A DNA stretch of 5,065 bases from Nitrospirota bacterium (GCA_029879555.1 JAOUQB010000216.1:1-5065); one strand, 5' to 3'; positions 1 to 4,756 are shown, numbered from the stretch's first letter. Notes: generated by a model from the letters alone, not told the origin. Translations and numbers: made by a program.

Positions 1-388
1 TAAATAACGCAAGGTGTTCATCCCGTTGGGGTTGCATGTCTTTAAATTTCCGGACCCGCTTAAAGATCGCCCACAGTTCCTTGTTGTGGGTCACCGCTAG
101 ATCGTAGGCCGCAGTAGCCCGTTTGGCCTCATCCACACAACACAGTGAATCGTCGAAGGCATGAAATTGATTGTGTAGGTCGTCTAGGGCCTGATCATAT
201 CCGCTTCCACCTTTGGAGGCGTCCGCACTGGCTTCCATCATTGTGGTGAGATTAATAACCGTTTCCACACTCGTAGCGCCTTTCGCCTTTGCGGCAAAAT
301 CATCCGCACGAGGATAGAAGATATAACTACATCCACTGATCCCACTAATGAAAAAGATAGTTGCGACAAGCAGGACAATTTTCTGCAT
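1..388 (-). CDS. Predicted lipoprotein of unknown function, C-terminus cut by window edge
   Basis: The minus-strand frame runs from an ATG at 388 to the left edge without a stop, giving 129 residues of an incomplete protein. The start is chosen because a good ribosome binding site (GGAGGA) lies 4-5 nt upstream; an in-frame ATG at 400 overlaps that site and is unlikely. Residues 1-20 form a lipoprotein signal: one Lys near the N-terminus, a hydrophobic core and the lipobox I-S-G-C with Cys20 as the lipidation site. Residue +2 is Ser, which in E. coli sorting logic points to the outer membrane. The mature part is polar, Ala-rich and probably helical, with a Cys-Cys pair at residues 83-84 and a basic stretch near residues 105-117. 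I recognise no family. It follows the EEP lipoprotein gene after 184 nt and may have its own leader control. The lipoprotein call is sound; the function is unknown. Confidence 0.75.
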   Translation of the reverse strand, partial: MQKIVLLVATIFFISGISGCSYIFYPRADDFAAKAKGATSVETVINLTTMMEASADASKGGSGYDQALDDLHNQFHAFDDSLCCVDEAKRATAAYDLAVTHNKELWAIFKRVRKFKDMQPQRDEHLALF

Positions 389-413
389 GCGTTCCTCCAT
401 GGTTAGGGTAAAG

Positions 414-443
414 GTCTACGCCAGTGTCTAGTCTGGCGTCTAC
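414..443 (-). promoter_or_regulatory. Leader hairpin upstream of the partial lipoprotein gene
   Basis: Read on the minus strand, ACGCCAG and CTGGCGT pair as a perfect 7-bp stem around the 8-nt loop ACTAGACA. A two-base mismatch and two more pairs extend it. It sits 25 nt before the start codon region of the lipoprotein gene and has no following T-run, so it is not a standard terminator. Its loop and part of its stem are also one arm of the longer inverted repeat 424-434/498-508, so the two structures exclude each other. A regulatory role is inference. Confidence 0.4.
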
Positions 444-508
444 GAATCATGGGTTTGTTCCGTGTTGATTTTCAATAGTAGCGTATCAAAAAAGATTAGA
501 CTAGACAC
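424..508. repeat. 11-bp perfect inverted repeat in the 389-572 gap
   Basis: GTGTCTAGTCT at 424-434 is the exact reverse complement of AGACTAGACAC at 498-508, with 63 nt between. The gap between the EEP gene and the partial lipoprotein gene holds no other convincing element: a T6 run follows the distal arm on the minus strand, but no adjacent stable stem makes it a terminator, and no good -35/-10 pair was found. Confidence 0.6.
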
Positions 509-572
509 CCTCTTCCTCTTGGCCACAAGATTGACATCCCTTTTCTTCAAGATGCCATCAACCCAGTCACCG

Positions 573-1523
573 TCATTGAACGTGAGCAGTCGGTGGGAAA
601 ATAATGGCAGACAGGGCATCGTGATCGCTGAGGAGGCTTTTTAATGGAAGAGGTTTGGGATCGCTAATTCGCAAATTTCTAGTCACAATCAAATCGGGAC
701 CGTTTTGAAAAACGAGAGTTAATCCATTCTCTTCAAGAAACTCTCCTAAGATCTTCTGATCTTGTTTCTCCAAATCAGGTCGAAGATTGGCATCCATGCC
801 AATTAGTAGGGAAGCATCGGCAGGGACCAATCGTTTCAAAGCCATCGTCATCTGCCGAAACTGTTGGGCTCGAGCGGCTATACTGTCTTGCCCCCGTCCG
901 GCATCCATATGACTATTCAGCGCCCAAAAGGATGAAAATTGTACAAGCTGAAACCCTTTGGAAAAAAAATCATCAGCTTTATTCAAGGCTGTGTTCCAAC
1001 CTGCGAAGGCCTCATACGGTTCGACATAGACCGACTCAGGCTCCTCCCGAGCCAACATCAACAAACCCGGGCTTAAACAGATCTCGCACATCCATCGAAG
1101 TGGCCACCAATCGCCCCCGCCCCCTTCGGCAAACAAGGGGTGGTCAGCCCAAACATGACCGGTATACCGCGCTAGTTGTGCCGGACGCACAAAGGCCTCC
1201 TGGAAAAGGACAAGGTCATATCGAGAGGCTAGATCGCCAATACACGCGACGTCATCTTCAGTATGGGCATCGGATGAAAAAAGCGAATCAGGAAGCAGCC
1301 GGTCATGAATGTTCCAAACCAGCACACGCAGCCCCATATGCTCATTGGAATGAGGAACATCGCTTTCAAGAATTCCCCCCTGCCGTTGCCAATCGGTACT
1401 ACACGTCGCGGTCAATGCCGACTTCGTCTCAAACTTCCCAACGCAAGCACTGAGTTGAGCGAGCATTATCAGGGCTGCTACGATCATACTGCCTGCGCGG
1501 CATCTCTTCCTCAGATTGAGCAT
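573..1523 (-). CDS. Exported lipoprotein with endonuclease/exonuclease/phosphatase (EEP) domain
   Basis: This 316-residue protein has a lipoprotein signal (Arg/Lys-rich start, hydrophobic stretch 13-23, lipobox L-S-A-C with Cys27). The rest matches the EEP fold of metal-dependent phosphodiesterases (DNase I, exonuclease III, sphingomyelinase and inositol phosphatase relatives). Visible motifs in order are WNIHD with Asn71, LFQEAF with metal-ligand Glu109, SPGLLML near 151-157, NSHMD with His205, RxxQ at 218-221, GMDAN with Asp244 and Asn246, and SDHD with Asp300-His301. All main catalytic positions are present, so it is probably an active hydrolase of a phosphodiester or phosphomonoester outside the cytoplasm. 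The substrate (lipid, nucleic acid or other) cannot be told. A CxxC (Cys146, Cys149) lies just before the SPG motif. The start has only a weak AAGG, and Met13 is a poorer alternative because it would lose the charged n-region. It starts 38 nt after the stop of the Big_2/PKD gene, suggesting cotranscription. Confidence 0.9.
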   Translation of the reverse strand: MLNLRKRCRAGSMIVAALIMLAQLSACVGKFETKSALTATCSTDWQRQGGILESDVPHSNEHMGLRVLVWNIHDRLLPDSLFSSDAHTEDDVACIGDLASRYDLVLFQEAFVRPAQLARYTGHVWADHPLFAEGGGGDWWPLRWMCEICLSPGLLMLAREEPESVYVEPYEAFAGWNTALNKADDFFSKGFQLVQFSSFWALNSHMDAGRGQDSIAARAQQFRQMTMALKRLVPADASLLIGMDANLRPDLEKQDQKILGEFLEENGLTLVFQNGPDLIVTRNLRISDPKPLPLKSLLSDHDALSAIIFPPTAHVQ

Positions 1524-1561
1524 TCGCCTTTTCTTGGGGTTACAGGTCTCAGGAGATTACG

Positions 1562-2584
1562 CTAGGGCTGAATAATGACATCGACATAGGATGACAGGCT
1601 GTCAGCACCTTTGATGTCCGTCACCCGAAGCGTGAATCGGAAGGTTCGTTCTTCAGACACAAACGGGGCTAGGAATTTGGCTTGGGCGGAGTACGGATCC
1701 AGCAACGGAATTTTGCTCCCTCGCACTTGCGACCAGTGATACTGGAGTGACCCGCCATCAGGATCGTAGCTTCCCAAACCGCTTAAGGTAACTCGGGCTC
1801 CTGCTAAGACCGATTGTGTGCTTCCAGCATCGGACACGGGTAGTTGATTTGGCTCATCGTTAATTTCAACGAGGACATCAAGGGTTGCTACTTGATCTCG
1901 ATTTTTCACCGTGAGCACCGTGGCTCCATTTCCCGCCAGACGAAGGACCCCATCTTGGTTGACGGTGATCACCGATTCGTCTGCCGAGAGGTAGGTGGTT
2001 CCCGCGTTATGCCAACGAATAGCACGCATGACGCCGTCGGAGAATTCCCCCATCACTGGCAATTCAAAAATCGTTCCCAAGGACTCTAACTGGTCATACA
2101 CCCGTACGCCTCCAGCTCGTCCAAATCGGAGTGGTTTATTCGTTTGAAAATCAATGGCCAAAAGCTGTGCCTTCGGTTCGATCTGGATCAAGACTTCATC
2201 AAAAATCGCTTGGAGAGCCACTTTGGACTGCCGCCCTCCCTGTTCAGCCACCGCGAGTAGGCGATACCTTCCTATCGCTTCTTCTGGAATAAGAAGCGGC
2301 CCGCCAAAAGGAGGTGAATGTTTAGCCGTCGAGACCAACGCCAATTTTTCCTCGACCAATGCTTTCAGCATGTCTTCATTTTCTCGATACCAAAAATAGT
2401 TCACCTTCGTGACCCCGGGGAGGTCTCCCAACTCTAAGGCGACGGAGATGTGTTCTCCAGCTTGGTGAACGCTGGCAGCTTTCGGTTCACTGATTGAAAA
2501 CGGCCAGGCTGACGGCAATCCAACCAGGAATGTTAGGCAGATGACGAATCGAAGAATTTTGAGGGAGAAACAGGGAGGATTCAT
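1562..2584 (-). CDS. Exported protein with Big_2-like and PKD-like Ig-fold domains
   Basis: The product has 340 residues. Residues 1-26 look like a Sec signal peptide (Lys9 and Arg12, hydrophobic 13-22, likely cleavage after LPSA at 26); there is no lipobox. Residues about 40-130 form a beta-rich segment with the pattern V-x-F-W near 61-65 and an IP...GRYRLLAVAE stretch near 99-114, which looks Ig-like but unassigned. Residues about 165-240 fit the bacterial Ig-like group 2 pattern: FSDG at 181-184, YLSADESVITV around 198-208, then DGVLRLAGNGATVLTV. Residues about 245-340 fit a PKD-type domain: LPVSDAG, V-L-A-G-A-R-V-T-L-S-G, SYDPDGGSLQYHW and a final FTLRVTD strand. Such domains bind carbohydrate or protein partners or act as spacers; no enzymatic domain is present. 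A weak GAG about 9 nt before the ATG is the only ribosome binding site. It probably leads a transcript that includes the EEP lipoprotein gene. Confidence 0.9.
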   Translation of the reverse strand: MNPPCFSLKILRFVICLTFLVGLPSAWPFSISEPKAASVHQAGEHISVALELGDLPGVTKVNYFWYRENEDMLKALVEEKLALVSTAKHSPPFGGPLLIPEEAIGRYRLLAVAEQGGRQSKVALQAIFDEVLIQIEPKAQLLAIDFQTNKPLRFGRAGGVRVYDQLESLGTIFELPVMGEFSDGVMRAIRWHNAGTTYLSADESVITVNQDGVLRLAGNGATVLTVKNRDQVATLDVLVEINDEPNQLPVSDAGSTQSVLAGARVTLSGLGSYDPDGGSLQYHWSQVRGSKIPLLDPYSAQAKFLAPFVSEERTFRFTLRVTDIKGADSLSSYVDVIIQP

Positions 2585-2593
2585 ATGTGTATC

Positions 2594-2719
2594 TCAAAAA
2601 GAAATTGAATCAAGTCCTGCCATCATACCATTCTTTTCCTGGGCATTGTGCACAAAGACGTTCCCATCCTTTTTGAGATCCTCCCCAACCTTTCGTTCAC
2701 TCTTGAAGGAAACCGACAC
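2594..2719 (-). CDS. Possible small ORF just upstream of the Big_2/PKD gene
   Basis: An open minus-strand frame ends with TGA at 2594-2596, only 9 nt before the ATG of the Big_2/PKD gene. From a GTG at 2719 it encodes 41 residues; a TTG at 2746 would give 50. The product is charged, with the stretch SFKSERKVGEDLKKDGNVF followed by VHNAQEKNG, which looks more like protein than random translation. There is a G-run but no proper Shine-Dalgarno sequence before the GTG, and the candidate promoter for the next gene lies inside this frame. I do not recognise it, and it may be chance. Confidence 0.2.
   Translation of the reverse strand: MSVSFKSERKVGEDLKKDGNVFVHNAQEKNGMMAGLDSISF
2622..2655 (-). promoter_or_regulatory. 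Candidate extended -10 promoter with palindrome at the -35 position
   Basis: On the minus strand TATGAT (2627-2622) is preceded by TGG, giving an extended -10 of the form TGnTATGAT. There is no good -35. Instead the perfect palindrome TTGTGCACAA (2646-2655) covers the place where -35 would lie, as an operator or activator site might. Transcription would begin near 2615, about 30 nt before the Big_2/PKD start codon. Support is by pattern only. Confidence 0.3.
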
Positions 2720-2744
2720 TACCCCCCATTGAACCTGATGGACC

Positions 2745-2757
2745 AACCGAATCGGTT
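2745..2757. promoter_or_regulatory. Palindrome in the divergent intergenic region
   Basis: AACCGA-A-TCGGTT is a perfect dyad with 6-bp arms and a one-base centre. A further AACCGA half-site lies at 2711-2716, 34 bp away in the same orientation. It sits between the divergent Big_2/PKD and SnoaL-like genes, 52 bp before the latter, so it could be an operator for either. No convincing -35/-10 pair for the plus-strand gene was found. Confidence 0.35.
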
Positions 2758-2796
2758 ATGTTGATTGCATTTCATTATCCCCCCTGTTTCCTTTTA

Positions 2797-2805
2797 TAAG
2801 GAGGT
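2797..2805 (+). promoter_or_regulatory. Perfect 9-nt Shine-Dalgarno sequence
   Basis: TAAGGAGGT is complementary along its whole length to the conserved 16S rRNA 3' tail. It lies 3 nt before the ATG at 2809 and 6 nt before a second, adjacent ATG at 2812. Both spacings are workable, the second closer to the usual. The site predicts strong translation of the SnoaL-like protein and excludes the third ATG at 2821. Confidence 0.85.
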
Positions 2806-2808
2806 CTC

Positions 2809-3189
2809 ATGATGTCAGCTATGGAAATTGGGAAAGAACTCGTGACTTTGTGCAAGCAAGGCAAAAACCAGGAAGCCATCGACAAGTTGTACAGTCCCAA
2901 CATTGTGAGTGTTGAAGCCATGGCCATGCCAAATATGGACCAGACTCAAACCGGAATTGAGGCGATTAAAGGTAAGAACAAGCGGTGGGTCGATAACCAT
3001 CAAATGCATGGCGGCGAGGTTAATGGGCCGTATCCCAACGGCAACCAGTTTATTGTCCAATTCAAATATGATGTCACGCCTAAACATACGGGAAAACGCA
3101 TGACAATGGATGAAATGGGACTGTACACGGTAGAAAATGGAAAAATTACGAAAGAAGAGTTTTTCTTCGCGATGAGCGATTGTAGCTAA
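2809..3189 (+). CDS. SnoaL-like / NTF2-fold small protein
   Basis: This 126-residue soluble protein (125 if the second ATG at 2812 is used) has no signal peptide or membrane segment, so it should be cytoplasmic, unlike its left-hand neighbours. The pattern is that of the SnoaL-like branch of the NTF2 fold: an N-terminal helix with LCKQGKNQEAIDKLYSPNIV (about 14-32), VEAMA, GIEAIKGKNKRWVDN (49-63), a GGEVNGP strand (68-74), FIVQFKYDVTP (81-91) with TGKRMTMDEMGLYTV (94-108), and the closing NGKITKEEFFF (110-120). The fold is a cone-shaped barrel that often dimerises and binds small molecules; members include isomerases, cyclases and many proteins of unknown role. No catalytic residue set can be assigned. 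The very strong ribosome binding site suggests abundant production. It stands alone: divergent from the left block and convergent with the glycine-zipper gene. Confidence 0.9.
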   Translation: MMSAMEIGKELVTLCKQGKNQEAIDKLYSPNIVSVEAMAMPNMDQTQTGIEAIKGKNKRWVDNHQMHGGEVNGPYPNGNQFIVQFKYDVTPKHTGKRMTMDEMGLYTVENGKITKEEFFFAMSDCS

Positions 3190-3194
3190 AGGAC

Positions 3195-3289
3195 AAAATA
3201 TCGATACGGGCTGACAACAATAATGCTCGCATCAAATGTCTGCATAGCAATGGCATGAGCGATACACTCGGCACTCCAATCGATATTTT
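3195..3289. repeat. 11-bp inverted repeat after the SnoaL-like gene
   Basis: AAAATATCGAT (3195-3205) and ATCGATATTTT (3279-3289) are exact reverse complements separated by 73 nt. The distal arm ends in a run of five T, and the proximal arm begins 5 nt after the SnoaL-like stop, so a long-range stem could help end transcription. The loop is much longer than in ordinary intrinsic terminators, so the terminator role is uncertain. Confidence 0.45.
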
Positions 3290-3472
3290 TCAACGTCTAA
3301 CGCGGATCCTGTGGAATACCATGCCGAGAGATTCCCCATTTGCGCCTTCACAGATGGTATTTCGTGACATCTCTCTTTATGATGACCAACGGGATTAATG
3401 AAATGGGAGATGACAACAGACGCCCTCGTCGAGTTGAATATCCATCTGACCCTGATCGATTGGGAAATTTAA
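3255..3472 (+). pseudogene. Possible small gene split by a frameshift
   Basis: From an ATG at 3255 a plus-strand frame encodes 47 residues (MSDTLGTPIDIFQRL...SLYDDQRD) and stops with TAA at 3396-3398. The same bases (TAATG) open a second frame at 3398 that encodes 24 residues (MKWEMTTDALVEL...LIDWEI) and stops at 3472. One extra base near 3396 would join them as ...DQRD-L-MKWEM... into one protein of about 72 residues. The second part uses mostly C or G at third positions, as a gene here would. The first frame is in fact free of stops back to 3186, overlapping the SnoaL-like stop codon. No ribosome binding site is seen before 3255, and I recognise no family. It may be a broken gene, two tiny coupled ORFs or chance. 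Confidence 0.25.
3315..3361. repeat. 8-bp inverted repeat in the convergent gap
   Basis: AATACCAT (3315-3322) and ATGGTATT (3354-3361) are exact reverse complements 31 nt apart. No T-run follows on either strand, so a terminator call is not supported. It lies within the possible split gene. Confidence 0.35.
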
Positions 3473-3506
3473 GACAAACAGGATAGAAACCAAAATCATT
3501 AATCCC
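3391..3506. repeat. 11-bp inverted repeat reaching the stop codon of the glycine-zipper gene
   Basis: GGGATTAATGA (3391-3401) and TCATTAATCCC (3496-3506) are exact reverse complements 94 nt apart. The right arm contains the TAA stop of the minus-strand glycine-zipper gene; the left arm contains the TAATG junction of the possible split small gene. No typical intrinsic terminator for the glycine-zipper gene is visible nearby, so this is the only structural candidate at its 3' end. Confidence 0.45.
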
Positions 3507-3930
3507 AGCCCATGGGTTCGTATCCACGTTCCTTTAAGCATCGATTAACAAAGTTTCGATAGGCCGGGCTCGGCTCAGAGCGACTCGCCCCAAACAACCC
3601 TTGCAAAAATCCCTGCGTGGCGCCAACGGCGGCACCAATGGCCGCTCCAATCCCAACATTGCCTGCAATTGCGCCGCCAACGGCTCCACCTGCAGCACCA
3701 ATGGCCCCTCCTGCCACGGTTCGAGTTGCGACCTTTTCACCGGCGTTTGACTTGGAGACATAGTCCTCAGCCAACTCTTCGCAGGCAGCCACATCCTCCT
3801 CGGCGAGGTCCTTCCCCACCTCCTGCAAATGCGCATTTGGATACAGAACAGGCTGAGGCCCCGCACAGCCTACAATCAAGCCAAAAATGAGCATCAAACA
3901 TAATGATAAAATGCGAGTTCTTTTCTTCAT
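3499..3930 (-). CDS. Glycine-zipper lipoprotein
   Basis: The 143-residue product begins with Lys/Arg residues, a hydrophobic stretch (8-20) and the lipobox I-V-G-C with Cys22 lipidated; Ala at +2 fits outer-membrane sorting. After a short acidic helix (about 40-60) comes a glycine zipper made of two perfect GxxxG ladders: Gly74-78-82-86-90 and Gly95-99-103-107-111. Such ladders pack helices tightly and can insert in membranes, as in outer-membrane lipoproteins of the Rcp/SlyB type and OmpA-associated glycine-zipper proteins. The C-terminal tail YRNFVNRCLKERGYEPMGW keeps a Cys131 that could form a disulfide with Cys50 in the periplasm. The exact role is unknown; envelope integrity is the usual inference. 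Only a weak purine-rich ribosome binding site (AGAAAGAA) precedes the ATG. A TATAAT element 49-54 nt upstream suggests its own promoter rather than dependence on the receiver gene. Confidence 0.87.
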   Translation of the reverse strand: MKKRTRILSLCLMLIFGLIVGCAGPQPVLYPNAHLQEVGKDLAEEDVAACEELAEDYVSKSNAGEKVATRTVAGGAIGAAGGAVGGAIAGNVGIGAAIGAAVGATQGFLQGLFGASRSEPSPAYRNFVNRCLKERGYEPMGWD

Positions 3931-3978
3931 TTCTTTCTATCTGAAAACACGTGGGAACCATCATCACCTTACGTTCTC

Positions 3979-3984
3979 ATTATA
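3979..3984 (-). promoter_or_regulatory. Consensus -10 box for the glycine-zipper gene
   Basis: TATAAT reads on the minus strand at 3984-3979, with a start site expected near 3972 and a leader of about 42 nt. The -35 position (GGTTCC at 17-bp spacing) is poor and the spacer is G-rich, so an activator may be needed. The same bases lie in a 33-codon open frame (3964-4065) that could be chance. Confidence 0.5.
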
Positions 3985-4123
3985 CCCCGGCCATACGAAA
4001 CGGAACCACTTGGCATCAATATCATGTGCAAGGGTCAGGATCTTCATGGGCAAAATCATTGGCATTCATTGAGCAGCACTTAAGGCTCCCGTAAAATTTT
4101 CGACAAATACCATCGAACACATG

Positions 4124-4519
4124 CTAAGACCTTGATGCGTTGCATACCGGTTCGAACTGCCCAATTGCACGGTTAACTGCCTCTAAGAGTTTTGGGAAAT
4201 CATACGGTTTAGAGATAAGAGTCCATGTCCCAGTTTTGCTTGCTTCAATCGACCTGCCTTCCATTGATTGGCTCGTCATGATAATAACCGGAATGCGAGA
4301 AAATAATGAGAATTTCGCCATAGTATCAATAAGTTGGAAGCCATTCATCTTGGGCATATTCATATCGGTCAACACCAGATCCATTGGTGTCATGGCAAGC
4401 TGTTCAAGTGCGCCCATTCCATCTTCTGCTTCTTCGCAGGCATACCCACAGCTCTCAAGTATGGTGCGCAAAATCAACCGGTGGTCTGCTTCATCATCGA
4501 CAATGAGTAAGCGCTTCAT
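4124..4519 (-). CDS. Stand-alone CheY-like response regulator (receiver domain only)
   Basis: From the ATG at 4519 the product has 131 residues, one receiver domain and no output domain. The acidic pair Asp8-Asp9, phospho-acceptor Asp52 in LVLTDMNMP, Thr82 in IIMTS and Lys104 in ISKPYD are all present, so phosphorylation by a histidine kinase is expected. The residue three before the Lys, normally Tyr or Phe (Tyr106 of CheY), is Leu101, and the usual Gly-Ala before it reads Gly97-Thr98, so the output face may switch differently. The start is set by GAGGA at 4531-4527, 7 nt before 4519 and 4 nt before a tandem ATG at 4522. The frame is open for 78 more codons to a GTG at 4756 without a ribosome binding site; that stretch is probably not translated. 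Single-domain receivers act in phosphorelays, on flagella or by binding partners. No kinase gene is in the window, so its partner is unknown. Confidence 0.93.
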   Translation of the reverse strand: MKRLLIVDDEADHRLILRTILESCGYACEEAEDGMGALEQLAMTPMDLVLTDMNMPKMNGFQLIDTMAKFSLFSRIPVIIMTSQSMEGRSIEASKTGTWTLISKPYDFPKLLEAVNRAIGQFEPVCNASRS

Positions 4520-4574
4520 CATTCTTTCCTCAACAGTGTTGGTTAGATTCTCGATAGCCGATAACCTTAGATAA

Positions 4575-4591
4575 TTCAAAGTCCATGCCAG
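4575..4591 (-). promoter_or_regulatory. Sigma-54-like -24/-12 promoter for the receiver gene
   Basis: The minus strand reads CTGGCATG-GACT-TTGAA, against the sigma-54 pattern YTGGCACG-N4-TTGCA. The -24 GG is present and spacing is exact; one mismatch is at the -24 element and one at the strongly conserved C of the -12 GC. Transcription would start near 4564, about 45 nt before the receiver start codon. No good sigma-70 pair was found in the same region. Function needs an enhancer-binding protein, for which dyads lie further upstream. Confidence 0.4.
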
Positions 4592-4697
4592 AGACGTTCC
4601 TTGGAGATATTTCACTTGGTTTTCACTGCTCATTACCACTATCCGCATTACAGGAACGGAAAAATTCCATCTTTCGGCTCCTTCCGTCTCACATAAT

Positions 4698-4736
4698 GGA
4701 ACACCAAAGTGTTCCGAAACTGTTTCAAAAATTTTG
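4698..4736. promoter_or_regulatory. Three back-to-back dyads upstream of the receiver gene
   Basis: GGAACAC-CAAA-GTGTTCC (4698-4715) is a perfect 7-bp dyad. It is followed without a gap by GAAAC-T-GTTTC (4716-4726), and that by CAAAA-A-TTTTG (4726-4736). None is followed by a terminator-like T-run on either strand. They lie about 110-145 bp upstream of the sigma-54-like element, the distance usual for enhancer-binding protein sites. A binding-site role is inference. Confidence 0.4.
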
Positions 4737-4756
4737 GGAAATTGAAAAAGACGCAC

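Noticed and set aside
440..619. A 59-codon minus-strand frame overlapping the 3' end of the EEP gene, with a Lys/Arg-rich product
   Set aside because: No ribosome binding site, start inside the EEP gene, no recognisable family, and it contains an arm of the leader inverted repeat. The EEP domain is already complete after SDHD, so a frameshifted C-terminus is not needed.
932..1453. Long plus-strand frame of 173 codons opposite the EEP gene
   Set aside because: It is antisense to a gene with intact motifs, and its Arg/Pro/His/Thr-rich product is typical of reverse-strand translation.
2756..2800. Sigma-70 promoter for the SnoaL-like gene (TTGATT at 2761, TATAAG at 2795)
   Set aside because: Spacing between the hexamers is far from 17 bp, and TATAAG overlaps the Shine-Dalgarno sequence.
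2815..3087. Minus-strand frame of 90 codons opposite the SnoaL-like gene
   Set aside because: The plus strand has a perfect ribosome binding site and a recognisable NTF2-type pattern; the reverse frame has neither.
3295..3439. Possible integron attC site: GTCTAAC at 3295-3301 (RYYYAAC) and GTTGAAT at 3433-3439 (GTTRRRY)
   Set aside because: The outer boxes are not complementary to each other, the length is beyond the usual attC range, and no inner L boxes or integrase are present.
4095..4117. Terminator-like element after the receiver gene: TTCGA/TCGAA stem followed by AAATTTT on the minus strand
   Set aside because: A 5-bp stem of mixed pairs with a 9-nt loop and an interrupted T-run is too weak to call.
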